Positions 45,478 through 57,109 of a stretch of DNA of 64,000 nucleotides are shown piece after piece; the first letter of the stretch is position 1; every line of letters starts with the position of its first letter. The DNA lies in NCBI GenBank assembly GCA_000827265.1, contig KN834785.1, forward strand, positions 317,846 to 381,845. The letters are read 5' to 3'. The position numbers were made by a program, and so were the translations under genes. Below the pieces are notes generated by a model, which did no database searches, was not told the DNA's origin, and saw nothing but the letters and a program-made list of their open reading frames with translations. Source of the stretch: Collybiopsis luxurians FD-317 M1 (taxonomy: Eukaryota; Basidiomycota; Agaricomycetes; Agaricales; Omphalotaceae).

Positions 45478-47039
45478 GGTGACTGACAAAGTTACTTGTC
45501 AATTTCAAAGTCCGCTAACTTGGCCTTACAAAAGTAACTTAAGTTAACTTAAGTTACTTAAGGTACTTTGTGCCGACAAAGTTACTTTGCATGAACAAAG
45601 TAACTTGTTGAACTTGCCAAAATATATTCTGCCAGGTACTAATCTTAATACTTTTTCTGCTCTAAAATGAACATATTGCAATAACTAAAGTACTGTGTAT
45701 CTACTAGTGTGACAATATTATGATGATTTATTATTGCCACTACAGTAAATGATTTCACAAAGTGTCATTGAGGCTGATTATTCTTTGACTGGCACTAGAC
45801 ACGGCTTAAAGCCGAACTATTGTGTGCCTATCACTCGGCACTCGCAGGGACTGCTTTTATATACTCATTNNNNNNNNNNNNNNNNNNNNNNNNNNNNNNN
45901 NNNNNNNNNNNNNNNNNNNNNNNNNNNNNNNNNNNNNNNNNNNNNNNNNNNNNNNNNNNNNNNNNNNNNNNNNNNNNNNNNNNNNNNNNNNNNNNNNNNN
46001 NNNNNNNNNNNNNNNNNNNNNNNNNNNNNNNNNNNNNNNNNNNNNNNNNNNNNNNNNNNNNNNNNNNNNNNNNNNNNNNNNNNNNNNNNNNNNNNNNNNN
46101 NNNNNNNNNNNNNNNNNNNNNNNNNNNNNNNNNNNNNNNNNNNNNNNNNNNNNNNNNNNNNNNNNNNNNNNNNNNNNNNNNNNNNNNNNNNNNNNNNNNN
46201 NNNNNNNNNNNNNNNNNNNNNNNNNNNNNNNNNNNNNNNNNNNNNNNNNNNNNNNNNNNNNNNNNNNNNNNNNNNNNNNNNNNNNNNNNNNNNNNNNNNN
46301 NNNNNNNNNNNNNNNNNNNNNNNNNNNNNNNNNNNNNNNNNNNNNNNNNNNNNNNNNNNNNNNNNNNNNNNNNNNNNNNNNNNNNNNNNNNNNNNNNNNN
46401 NNNNNNNNNNNNNNNNNNNNNNNNNNNNNNNNNNNNNNNNNNNNNNNNNNNNNNNNNNNNNNNNNNNNNNNNNNNNNNNNNNNNNNNNNNNNNNNNNNNN
46501 NNNNNNNNNNNNNNNNNNNNNNNNNNNNNNNNNNNNNNNNNNNNNNNNNNNNNNNNNNNNNNNNNNNNNNNNNNNNNNNNNNNNNNNNNNNNNNNNNNNN
46601 NNNNNNNNNNNNNNNNNNNNNNNNNNNNNNNNNNNNNNNNNNNNNNNNNNNNNNNNNNNNNNNNNNNNNNNNNNNNNNNNNNAACAGAAGGCCATTGAAG
46701 AGAAACAAACCACCAGACTGGCTATAGCATTGGTATTTGGCCATGGGAACCCAGCAAATCGGTGCAAAAATCTTTGATTTTGTTGGCCTAGCCTTGTACA
46801 TAACAGCTAATAGTGACATAAAATCAGTGATATATTATGTTCAGCTCATATTGAACCTTTTTATTCGCCACTAAGAATCATAAAGCAAGTTCTTAGTGAA
46901 GTTCAAGTTAACGACATTTTGCTGAGTCTCGGCAAGGTACCGCTGTCAAGCGCGGGAAAAACAAGTTACTTGCACGTAACTTGTAAGTAACTTGATTGAA
47001 TTGAAAAAGTAACTTGAAAAGTAACTTTGCTCACAGTCG
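45478..47039. mobile_element. hAT-like transposon with 8-bp target duplication
   Basis: CTTTTGCG at 45470-45477 is repeated exactly at 47040-47047. The element ends share CAAAGTTACTT close to the termini in inverse orientation, and both subterminal zones (45490-45620 and 46930-47035) are packed with AAGTTACTT repeats. About 1.56 kb including an assembly gap at 45870-46682, so any transposase is hidden. The visible interior keeps CpG (for example CACGGCTTAAAGCCGAAC) unlike the DNA around it, pointing to a recent insertion. Confidence 0.8.
45870..46682. other. Assembly gap (813 N)
   Basis: Undetermined bases only. Open frames across it are meaningless. Confidence 1.
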
Positions 47040-48899
47040 CTTTTGCGAGGTGTTCTCAACTTTTTTCTTACTGCCACTGCCAGAGTCAAAAGAGCACAAG
47101 GTACAGCTGAACAATGATGAGCTTGCTTTCATTGCAGGAATGACCAATGGTATGGAAATATTTATAACATCCATCCCCTGTCTCTGCTCATCTGTTCCAG
47201 GTGCCAAAAACACATCTGGTACTGTGCTCTCTGATGGAGAAGATGAAGAAGATGGGTCAGAGAACATTGAGGCTGATGATGACACTGTATGTGGTTCAAC
47301 TTGCTGACATACTCAGCATTGCTACCCCTGTTTGTAGATGACCGTCAAAGATGTTACCAAAGTACCCGGAGCCATTTCAAGGGCACAGACTGCAGGAGGC
47401 CAATGCAAAGTACTCAAAACCAATTTTCCCCAACCTGCAGTTGCTATCTTTGCAAAGCAATGTGCTTGAATGGCAACATGCATGGTCCACATGTTCCCTG
47501 ACTCAAAGCAGCTGTGGAAAGAGTTCTCACAGGAGTTAAATCTCACAGCCGAGGAAGGTGACACAGAAGATATGGTCACAGCACTGCAGGTTATTGCAGC
47601 CAAGAAAAAAAGGCAGAATAAACTGATTCAATTTGTCAGTTTACTTTTCCTCAGGTATTCCTGCTACATCTGAGGCTCTTCTGGCTAGATGAGTTATGGT
47701 CCCTCTGCAATGCATCTGGACCTGGGCAGGGAAGCTCAAATCCAGGTTTGCCAACATTTTGATATTCCAGGATCATGCTCTACACCTGAAATTGCTGAGT
47801 ATATTCTCTCATGTATATTTTACCCTACTTGATGTTCAGTTCCAGGTATTGCTTGTGCACTGGTTGTTGAGTGACCAAAAATATCACCACAGGGATTTAG
47901 ACACCAAGGTAAGAAATCTTCGACACTAATTTATTCTCTACTTAGTTTTGTTTCAGAATCGGGAGGCCATTGGCTGCCCTTCACCACTTCTTCCAATATT
48001 GCTGCAGGGATATTTCATCAAAAACAAGCCCAAGCAAGATCAGATACTTGTAGACAATCTGAAGACACTGGAGCAAATCCCTCTTCCTCTCATTGCTATG
48101 ACCACCACTTTGGTCTGTACTTCATATTCATTCTGGAATACTCACTGATATATCTTTGACTTAGATTGGACATGCCCTTCAGGAGTATGCTACTGGTTAC
48201 AAGTTGGAGACCTCATTATTGTCCAACAATGTTGGTCACTAGTAGGTTCCCTTGTCCTTCACCTATTTACATGCTTTACCACTCCAACAGTTATTGTTCC
48301 ATTTTAACCATGTTATCCCCACTTGAGGTCAAAGCCCCCACTTACATTGACCTTTTACAAACCGGATTATACTGAGAAATGATGTACACTTCCCTGACTC
48401 TCTCCATGACCCTTTCATTCACTTTCTCCAGGTCTCTTGGTCCCAATATTGTTCCCATTCAAACCTATGATTATAATGATCTGAATGAGTATGCCATTGC
48501 TGAGCAAGATGAATGCAAAAACCCATTGTCTACCACTGATCCCAAGCCTGAGGTTGCTCAAGATGATGCATCAAACACAAACACTGTGAATGGTTCCACT
48601 GTCTCTGCTCCTGATTTGGACCTTGAGGATAATGAGGATGAACAAGGTGTACCTGGGAATGAATCTGATATCAATGTGTGATCTTGTTGATGTCCTGGTA
48701 TGTATTTGATGCTTTTCATGTCCTATTGTATCTGATTAAATATTATACTACAGCTTATTGCTTTCTGATGCCGTTGTAGTGAATTTCCACTTTGAAATAT
48801 TTTATGTAGATCAATAATACACCTATTGTATCCATTGAAGCATGAATGAATTGCTAGCAGTAAGGTCAAGGATTTAAGTTTTCATTTGAAGTAGTTTTG

Positions 48900-49010
48900 G
48901 TTCATTTTTGGTTTGCCCAAGTGATCCTGGGAAATTTTCAGGAAGCCTGAGAGATCACCAGGGAACCTGAGGGATCACCAGTGAGCCTTGAGCCAGCTCA
49001 CGTGACTCTG
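48900..49010. repeat. CCTGGG/CCTGAG decamer-rich fragment
   Basis: Direct repeats of the type GCCTGAGAGATCACCAG and ACCTGAGGGATCACCAG lie at about 48950-48985. It resembles the subterminal blocks of the CATCAGG-ended elements. Its termini are not visible. Confidence 0.45.
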
Positions 49011-49259
49011 TGCAATACAATAACTCTCCTTGAGTATACCCAATGTCCTCACAAGTCTCCCATCTGCAGTTCTTAAGATCCAAGCACACACCCAGTCCCA
49101 TACTTACAACTCTCAAGTATCAAATAAAAGTGTGAAAATTCCTGAGGACAGATTTAGACTCTTTAGGCAATATTATATCAACCTGAACCTTATTAAGATT
49201 CCTCATTGCTGGTCTTGGATTTGTTTTAAATTTTCTTAGTGTAGTTCTTCTACCCTGAT

Positions 49260-49388
49260 TCAGCCAAGGAAATGGGGGGATGTCTCCTGGGACCCTCTGA
49301 GTCCCTGGTGTCCAGTGAGCCTCTGGGTGCTCAGAATGTTCTGAGGTGGAATCATGAAAGCCTGGAGGATAGGTGATTTTTCTAGATG
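49260..49388. mobile_element. Right end of a CAT-ended, CCTGGG-rich element
   Basis: The segment ends CCTGGAGGATAGGTGATTTT and TCTAGATG at 49388; almost the same end occurs at 52799. The internal part has TCTCCTGGGACCCTCTGAG-type sequence, also shared. The left terminus was not found, although 48900-49010 may be internal sequence of the same copy. Confidence 0.5.
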
Positions 49389-50026
49389 CTGCTGTGCACA
49401 TATCATGGTTGAAAATGCCCATTCCTCACAATTGGCATTTTCAGCAAGGGGAAAAAGTACATATCTACAAGCCATACAGACCAGTCTACACAGGTCCTCT
49501 ATTGCCAGAAGCATACCACAGTTCAGTTAGTGTGGTGCATGCAATTCATTTGACCCAGTGTGAAGTACTGTTTGGCCTCAAACTTATCATCCTACCCACT
49601 GTTCTGCTACAGAAAGATTTCGACACTGTGCAGATTGTTGATATCCCTAGCATTAGTGGTGTAGAGTTGGTTATGGAGGTCAAGCATTCTGAGTGCTCTG
49701 CCTCCATTTTGTTGAATGATTGCACTCTACAAAGTCTGCAGAAGATTGTAGAAGAGCAAGTGAAGCGAGCCTTTTGGAAGGAAATCATTTTGCATTTGTA
49801 TTTACACAACCTGGAGTTTTATGTTCAGATACACCATGGTCCCTGGGCACACAAAGATGATCAGATCATTTACCTAGAGTTGTATGACAGCCAAATCCAG
49901 GTCCATATGCATATGAGCCAAAAGAGCAAGACCAAGTTTATGGTCATCCCTCTGGAAGACATCTGCAACACCCCTTCCAGCAGTGTACATATAAAATCTG
50001 TCAGTAGGAATGCATTCAATGCGTGA
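49373..50026 (+). CDS. Hypothetical ORF of 217 codons
   Basis: This is one of the longest uninterrupted frames in the right half. The first codons overlap the end of a repeat element, so the genuine coding part probably begins after 49420. Visible features are a PYRPVYTGPLLPEAYHSS segment, a run of beta-type hydrophobic residues, VKRAFWKEIILHLYLHNLEF and KSKTKFMVIPLEDICNTP. Plausible coding continues in other frames to 50523 (MLKGNCKIYDLRKAYNGLT; AERIAMAVSGR), so the whole may be one decayed gene of about 1.1 kb. No domain is recognised. Confidence 0.4.
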   Translation: MIFLDAAVHISWLKMPIPHNWHFQQGEKVHIYKPYRPVYTGPLLPEAYHSSVSVVHAIHLTQCEVLFGLKLIILPTVLLQKDFDTVQIVDIPSISGVELVMEVKHSECSASILLNDCTLQSLQKIVEEQVKRAFWKEIILHLYLHNLEFYVQIHHGPWAHKDDQIIYLELYDSQIQVHMHMSQKSKTKFMVIPLEDICNTPSSSVHIKSVSRNAFNA

Positions 50027-50277
50027 GGCCTTTTCTCATTGTAAGTGTCAATAATGTCCAGCTACATGATCATATTGGCAAGCTTGTGCAGTGAATTTGA
50101 GATGTTGATCCAGATGTGTCACATGGGCTACCTGCCAACAACAGCATCTATTTCATACAAAGGGTCAATCTATATCTGGTGCCTGGTCATTCCCACTATG
50201 AAGAGGAGGTGATGGTTGAGGAGCCACCATTTGAGATCCATTTCACTTCACTCCTGTTAGTTCATTTGTCTTGAGCT

Positions 50278-50523
50278 ATGATGCTCAAAGGAAATTGCAA
50301 AATATATGACTTGAGGAAGGCATACAATGGATTGACAATGCTGTGCAATGAGCCCAATGGTCAGGTGAAGGTCCGAGAGGCCAGAAAACAAAGAGCTGAC
50401 ATTACAGCAATTGTCAAGGGGCTGGCTGAAAGGATTGCTATGGCAGTGAGTGGGAGAAGTTGTACCCCTCCTCTGCTGCCACAGCCTGCTGATATTGATT
50501 GGGAGTGTGTATCACTTGTTTGA
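50278..50523 (+). pseudogene. Helical C-terminal fragment
   Basis: An 81-codon frame with IYDLRKAYNGLTMLCNEPNG, a basic helix (VREARKQRADITAIVKGL) and a Pro-rich end before the stop at 50523. It follows the ORF at 49373-50026 on the same strand and may be its last exon. It is about 200 bp upstream of the next promoter motif. No family is recognised. Confidence 0.35.
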
Positions 50524-50721
50524 TTGTTCTACATTGCTCCATCATGAACTCTAATTGTACTGTTCTGATCATGATCATTATCCTACTTGGGATATATATG
50601 TATATTACAGATGGTATATACATGTAAAGCTCATCTTTGTTCATTATGGGGTGTGAAATATGATATTGGTACCTTTGATTTGTGTGAATGCTATGCTAAG
50701 ATGCTAAATTGAGATTTCATT

Positions 50722-50743
50722 TGTCCAAAATGACATTAAACTA
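50722..50743 (+). promoter_or_regulatory. GGTC/GACC-type upstream motif, diverged copy
   Basis: TGTCCAAAATGACATTAAAC followed by TA matches the motif seen at 24978-27352. A TATA box (CATATATAG) lies near 50831 and an ATG at 50882, 51 bp further on, the same TATA-to-ATG distance class as at 25072-25121. Confidence 0.45.
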
Positions 50744-50881
50744 CATATATCCAAAAAAGGGACAATGACCTAAAAGGGAAAAAGAAACAGCAAATAGCCA
50801 TTGTTCATCTCTGGGCCAAGTCATTTATACCATATATAGCTAATACCTTGCTTAGACTCTGCCTCCAACTCATTCCTCATC

Positions 50882-51205
50882 ATGTCCACTTTAAACAAAT
50901 GCATTACTCAGGCGCAACAAAAACAGAACACAATTAAAAATGCTCAAACTCAAGGAGGCAAAAAACAGGTGCATTCCAGAACACCTGTTCCAATTAGAAC
51001 TGAAGCCCTTGCCACTAGAAGAATGCCTTTCAAAGGAAAGCACATCATTATGGACTTTATTGCAATGCTGCCAGTGGCACCCACTGCATCTCCTCCTCCC
51101 AACCCTGAACACTTTGTGACCCTCAAAAGTAAGTCAATCCAGTCTCAGGACAATACCCCTGGTGTAGCTCTAGATGATTCATATGTGCAAGGTGAATCAC
51201 TTTGA
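50882..51205 (+). CDS. First exon of an uncharacterised basic protein
   Basis: After the motif and TATA box the frame opens MSTLNKCITQAQQKQNTIKN, Gln/Lys/Asn-rich, then a basic TEALATRRMPFKGKH part, a hydrophobic MDFIAMLPVAP segment and a Ser/Asp-rich tail ending at 51205. Probable continuation exons (for example MTADPIPTQTVSMESDSKDK from 51233) follow, interrupted by a CCTGGG element at 51390-51535. It may be the 5' part of the long decayed gene reaching 56725. Function unknown. Confidence 0.45.
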   Translation: MSTLNKCITQAQQKQNTIKNAQTQGGKKQVHSRTPVPIRTEALATRRMPFKGKHIIMDFIAMLPVAPTASPPPNPEHFVTLKSKSIQSQDNTPGVALDDSYVQGESL

Positions 51206-51389
51206 ACTTGACAATGGTTCCCTGTTGATATCATGACTGCAGATCCAATCCCTACCCAAACTGTTTCCATGGAGTCAGACAGCAAGGACAAGCTTGAGCT
51301 GAATGTGCAAGGTACATCACAAAAAGTATCCATTGCCCAGGTTAACTATAATTACCTGAGGATTATAGCCAAATACTGGGCAGCCTCAG

Positions 51390-51535
51390 ATATCAAGGGT
51401 TGCAAGGGTTGCCAGAGCTGCCAAGGCTGTCAGGGCTCCAAAGAATTTTGGCCAGATCCTGTGCAAGCTTTGGAACAACCCTGGTAATCCCTGGAGATCC
51501 CTGGGCATCCCTGGGAAATTTCAAAGTGTTCCTGG
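51390..51535. repeat. CCTGGG-rich fragment in a decayed gene
   Basis: Repeats of GGTTGCAAGGGTTGCCAGAG and TCCCTGGAGATCCCTGGG type occupy this stretch between readable coding pieces. It belongs to the same sequence class as 34278-34480. Confidence 0.5.
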
Positions 51536-52549
51536 CATATAAATATCAAAATGTAATATATATGCAAAAAATTGAACTTTATTATTGCCATGAAGGCTAA
51601 ATTATAATCTGGACTAGTTATTTGAGTGTCAATGATAACTTTTAATACTAATGATGTATAGTTCTCAACTTCTCTTCGAGCTTGAAAAATGATTCAAAGT
51701 TTTTTAGTGCCTGCATGGCATAAACACCTTGACTGATTCACCATGACAACAAAAAAAAATGGCATGATTTTCCAAGTCAGGTGTTTGTCATGTGCTTGTG
51801 TTCACAATCATGTGACTTTTGGTTGAAATTTCACTTGGGCTCACTTTTTCAATTTCATTCCCTCTCTTTCTTCAACCTCCACCATCATCAGTACTACTTA
51901 CTCAGCCTCCTGCCAATAACTCAATACTTTCATGGATATCTTTCATTATTCTCTCTCCAATATTCAAGAGCAAGGGACCTTAGAAGAGGCACTGGGACAT
52001 TGACCTGGCAAGTTTTGGGCCATTTTTTTTTACTCTCTCTGGTACTAACTAAATATTTTGAGTTCTCCTCTTTAATTCTCCATTCTAAATACTTATGGTT
52101 GCTGTTTAAGGACATGGTACAGGGGGAAGAGTACAGGATAGAAAGAGGAGAAATTTCTGGTGAGTTTTCAACCTTTGATTAATTCCTTGGTGCTAAACAA
52201 ATTTTCTACCAGTAGATCCCTCTCCTACATCCTACACTTATATCTCAAGCTCACATTCATGGGGAAGGATATAAAGACAAGTGAGGTGCAGTGGAGAAGG
52301 ATGGAATATTCCTGGCAAGTTTTTGACCTTTTTTTTTCATTCCTTGGTGCTAAATAAATGGTCTAGATTTCTCTCCTACATCTGGTGCCCATATCTCATT
52401 CTTGTTGTTCTTCCTACATAATTTACTGGTGTATTATGTACTGTTATCATGTTAATATATCTCATTTCCCCTTCTCAAGATTCATATGCCATTGTAAGAA
52501 TGACAGAAGAATGATACAAATATATGCATGTGTAATATCAGAATTAGCA

Positions 52550-52799
52550 GATTCTTCCCAGGACTGTTCAGGGCTGCCCAGGGCTGCCCAGGGATACCCA
52601 GGGAACCTCAGGGACACCCAGGGAGCCTCAGAGATGCTCAGGCTGACTCAGTTGACCTGAAGCTGACCAGTGCACACAGGATTTGAGGGAGTATCTCCTG
52701 GCACCCTCTGTACCATAGGGGTCCCATGCTCCCCTGGTCACCTGGTCAACTCTGAGGCCATTCTATACTATCCTGGAGGATAGGTGATTTTTCCAGATG
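52550..52799. mobile_element. CCTGGG-rich element with right end at 52799
   Basis: It holds direct repeats of CAGGGCTGCC and CCCAGGGA (52565-52620) and ends TCCTGGAGGATAGGTGATTT and TTCCAGATG, matching the end at 49388. Both likely descend from one family. Confidence 0.55.
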
Positions 52800-53262
52800 T
52801 AAGTTCTCTCAAATTATCATGGTTTGGGCACTGAACTTATCTCTTATCAGACCTCACTCCAATACTTGAAGTGGAAAACACACAGGAAGAGGGTCATGAT
52901 TTCAATTCACAAAGTAAGTCATCCTGCATTTTGTCTGATTAGCTTTGGCTTACCTTTTGTGTGTTTCTCCTCAAGTGGTTTCAGGTGATGCTGGCATTGT
53001 AGAGGACAAAGGAGGCCATGGTAAAATGGATCCTGTTGTTGTAGGTTAGTGCTCTGATCATCAAATGTGTTTTGCATGCATTAAGGCTCCATTCTACATA
53101 AATTTTAGCAAACATATCCCCAAATTGAACAAGAATCCTCCTTGCAAACATGAAATGCTTTGCATTGCACACCATTTGATGCCTTGTGAATAAGAAGATT
53201 CAGCTTTCTGTCCTCCATGGTCTCGTCTCCCTGGCCCTCCATTCAATGAAGCTCAGTGGCCT

Positions 53263-56200
53263 TTGGAAGATCTTCCCCCTCCAACCTCCCTTGTAGACAG
53301 AGGTGTTTTAGAGCTGACAACTGCCATCAAACTCAGTCAGGAGCTGCCAATTAACCACCCACTCTTACCTCCAGCCCCTGTTTCAGTTTCATTTGTATCC
53401 AAGACATCTAAAGCAGGACAGTCAACTCTGACTGTTGTCAGTCCTTCTCTCAAGAAACAGGATGACTTTGGGGTGACCAAGCCTTCTGTACTGTCAGTTG
53501 AAGCACAATCTCCCACTCATATCTGAGGCCACTCCCCTGACCACTCTGATAGCTTTGCTTGGTCCAAGACCCCACTGCCAACTAGTCTCCCACCACCTTC
53601 AACACTGGTAGTCCTCATGATTGGGCTGCTATGGTGTCTCCAACTGGCAACTTGCAAAGTCTGGAGGTTGGGGAACCTGGGTACAACAAAGACATTGTTA
53701 ACCATGGCTTGTATAGTCAGATGTGGGAAATCAGGACCAAGGCCTGGTCTTGTCACCCTCAAATGATAAATGCTCTTATGACACATTTCAATGACCAGTA
53801 CTGGCTTCTGCCTTTGCAGGCTGACAGTACTGAAAAAGATTTCCATAGGAGGGAGGACTTCTGGGTGTTCATTATAGACAATTTATATGGCAAGTATGTA
53901 GACAACTAAGAAGGTAATCCACCTATGTGAAGAAACTCACCAACAGATATATTTCTCCACCCCAAACTCCCACTGTTCCTGCTGTTGATGAACCCAACTT
54001 TGATGATAAGCAGGAGGATCACAACTCCTCACCTCCTTCAATGAAGATGTCACAGTTTGGCTTTGGTCCATTGCAGTCAAGCTTTGCCCTGCCCAGTAGC
54101 CCTAGTCCAGTCAATAATGATGAGTATATGCTCCTTCATAGGTGTAGAAGGCACAGTTTATCCCCAATTAGTGAGTTTAATGAAGGAGCAGAAGAAGACA
54201 AGAGCAGTTCTGAGTCCAAGCATGACAATCTGGCCGCCACTTGAAAGCTATCCAATGACAATGTGGATGTTCAGGGGGGTGAAGCAGACAATGAAGAGGA
54301 GGAGGAGCTTGAAGAAACTGATGATGTCAATGTTGAGCAAGGTGGTGAACCAGAGGCAGAGTGGAGAGGAATTGAGTTGGAAGTTGATGAAGGGGCAATA
54401 GTGCAGTCCAAGTGGTGAGGAATTGAGCCAGAAGTTGAGGCAGGGGTAATAGCACAGTTGGGTAGTTGCAGTGATGCCACAACAGAGAATGGTGTACCAA
54501 AAGCCATCACTGATGTAGAGGAGGAGGAAGAAGATAGTGATGACAATGATGAGGACCTTGAGAATGCACCGGGACCCTTTAAAAGGGAGTGGGTAGAGGA
54601 AGTGCTCCAATTGCAGAAGGACTATTGCAGCCACATCAACAACTTGGCAAAATGGATTAAAAAAAAGACCTACAGCTGTGTATAATGCAATTGGGGAGGC
54701 CATGAAAGACTCTTGCAAACTCAACCTATGGAATATCTTCAAGCAATGAAAGGGACAAATGTACACAAGATCTATAGGAGTGATACATGAAGCAGATGCA
54801 TGACCACACTGCTGAAGAACATCTCAAAGGGTTTTTGGAGTTGCATCTTATCAAACTGAGCATCAAATTTTCTGAACACATAAGTAATTTCTCTTCATTG
54901 ATTATATCTATGATGACTGAGCTCATCTCTTGAAGGCTCATCTGATATATGAGAAGCACCAACTTTCAATTTTCAGATGGATGGTCAATCCCCTAATCAG
55001 TAAAGCAATTCAATGGAGTGGTAATGAGTTATTTGAAGGCATGCACAACACTAATGCCTCTAGTTTGAAAGTGCAAGCTGTCAATTATGGCACTATGATA
55101 CACATGCGGGCCACTCCAACAACAAGAGCTGGCTTCAAACTGCATTCAAGGATATTCTAATTTTAAGCCTTAGTATGTTATTGAATGCCTTCACTCTCCA
55201 TAGCTGTGTATTGATCTTTTCCAAACATCATAGAAGAAGTCTGTCCCAATGCCTCAGTCAAGCAGCTCAGATGGAATGCTGGATTTGCAGATATGTGTAC
55301 TGACCACAAGGTTTGTCTTGTGGGATGGCCACAACATCTGAAAGTGCCAGGAGCACTGGGCACCAGGGGGTTGGGACAGATATTGCAAATTCTGGTTCCT
55401 GTGCTGAAAGCTCTTGTCAAATGCCAGATCACAGCATGGAAGAAGGAACAAACCAACTTGTCCACCCAAACTCTTCCATTGTACCAGGACAACAGTGACA
55501 TTAGTGACAATGATATAGAGGAGGGAGACAATGATGGCAGAGAGTTGGTGAGGTTTGAGTCTTGGGATGACAGTAAGTATCTCTGTTCTATTTCCTTCAT
55601 TGACCCTCATGAGATATATCAGAACAGAAGGCTTTTGTGCTCAAGGATCAAGGACACATTCCTATTATGAGAGTGGCACAGGAGGGCAATGAGGAGATCA
55701 GCAAGCCTCTTTGTCTTGTTCATCAATCACAAGAGTATCAGATGCAGCTCACTAACTGTGCCATCCTGGATGATGACAAAGAACTGGAACCAAGGAGGGT
55801 AAAAAAAAAGAGGATGCATGAGACAGAAGAGGTGGAGGATGATGAAACAGCTGTACAGACCTCTTGCCTTAAGAAAGCAAAGAAATCTAGAGCACCCATT
55901 GGAGAGGTCTCCAACAATGCATCTGCTTCTTGTGAGGTTAGCAGCAGTTGGCATTCATTGTCTTCAGCTTCAGTACAAGTTCAATCAACAGCTGGTGATG
56001 AATGCAAGGTTGTTCACAAGAGCTTTACTCACCATGATGATGGTTCCTCAATGGATCAATGTAGTGGTCCTGCAGTTGAGTGGCGCTCTCAAAAGGATAT
56101 GGATGAGTCTAAGGGATGAAAAATAAAAGAGGCAGTGAAGTCCTTGCATGATGAGAGAGTGCATGATCAGATGACCAAAGTGCAAGGGAAACAGACTAAA

Positions 56201-56725
56201 CAGTCTGCAGATACTTTGAAGAAACATAGCAGGAAGCCCTCAAATGAATCCTCCTGCAAAAAGCAGTCTGGGAGGCCTCAGGAAGCCACACACAATGTAC
56301 AGAGGGGTGCTTCATGCACAGATAAATTGTCTGCCAAGGCCAGTGGGGAATCATCATCTTTGGATCACCAGAAGCAATGCCAACCCCCTAAATCACCTGC
56401 ACCTCATTCTGATCTCAGAATAGAATTAGGTTTACCAGCATGACTGCCACCAGTCATGGAGGGTTCAGACAAAGAGTCAGATGGTTCATCATCAACTGGT
56501 ACTCTTCCACTTAGAGCTCAAGAAAAACTTTGCCTGCAAAGCTCAAGTGAGGAACAGGAACAGAGGCCAACAAAGCAGTGTCACATAGCTTGCCAAACAG
56601 ATGACCCAAAGGAAGAGTCCAACCTTCGGAAATGCAAGCATGACAACCTGCAGGGTAGTGATAGTCAAGTAGCACAGAAGGATGATGAATGCATTATTGC
56701 TTGTCTACCTTTTCATTGTAGATAA
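53263..56725 (+). pseudogene. Long decayed ORF of a transposon-linked, unnamed fungal family
   Basis: Readable blocks in one strand order: Ser/Pro-rich 53263-53523; 53631-53906 (KAWSCHPQMINALMTHFND, DFWVFIIDNLYGKYV); acidic 53927-54685 with TGA at 54242 and 54416 and ending in AKWIKKK; 54930-55157; then 55293-55572 joined by a 50-nt intron (55573-55622, GTAAGT...CAG) to 55623-56725, with TGA at 56117 and 56441. The last part is Lys/Ser/Gln-rich, likely disordered. An LVGWPQHLKVPGALG segment and the acid-rich, helix-rich plan recall large unnamed ORFs that litter mushroom genomes near KDZ and Plavaka copies. Few frames are closed except by TGA. Function unknown; it may supply a partner protein to a transposase. 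Confidence 0.5.
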
Positions 56726-57109
56726 CACTTCAAGTTCTGATGATCTTTATGCAGTAGAGATATCTTTTTACAGTTTGAGCTTATATGTATTCATTACTTT
56801 CAATCTGCATATATCATTTCAATATGTCTAGCCACAGTTTGTAAAGGCACAGGCATTGCATTGAATGAGTTTGTGTGTAGATATATATAAGTCAATAATG
56901 ATAGGAATTATAAACACATAGCACAGTGAAATTGAGTTGAATGGAAATGGTTTCATAGTAGTGTTAAATATAATATGATGTATGGAACAATGGTTTGGTA
57001 GTCAGAACAGTCACTCACCTGTTCCACTTATTTATTTTTTTCCTTATGACTTTAAACATTGATTTCTGGAATTAATGGCTGTATTAAGTATTACTCATTT
57101 AACAAACTC

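Larger units (their letters stand above)
44845..48681 (+). pseudogene. Multi-exon DUF6532-like gene with a transposon in an intron
   Basis: The start MSSKRKNKEVEAPEIW at 44845 leads a Ser-rich N-terminus. Introns fit at 45143-45223, 45290-45365 (or 45393), 45463-47083 (51 nt once the inserted element is removed), 47150-47200 and 47287-47337. Later parts include KVLKTNFPQPAVAIFAKQC, a TGA at 47467-47469, MVHMFPDSKQLWKEF, AGKLKSRFANIL, SPLLPILLQGYFIK, IPLPLIAMTT and ALQEYATGYKLE, and an acidic last exon to 48681. The order recalls DUF6532 proteins, an abundant, uncharacterised basidiomycete family; the match is by memory and moderate. The exon at 45224-45289 with its following intron is a tandem copy of the unit before it. 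It lies 230 bp after the Plavaka stop on the same strand. Confidence 0.5.

Noticed and set aside
45749..46819. Open frames of about 300 codons on both strands
   Set aside because: They consist almost entirely of undetermined bases in the assembly gap.
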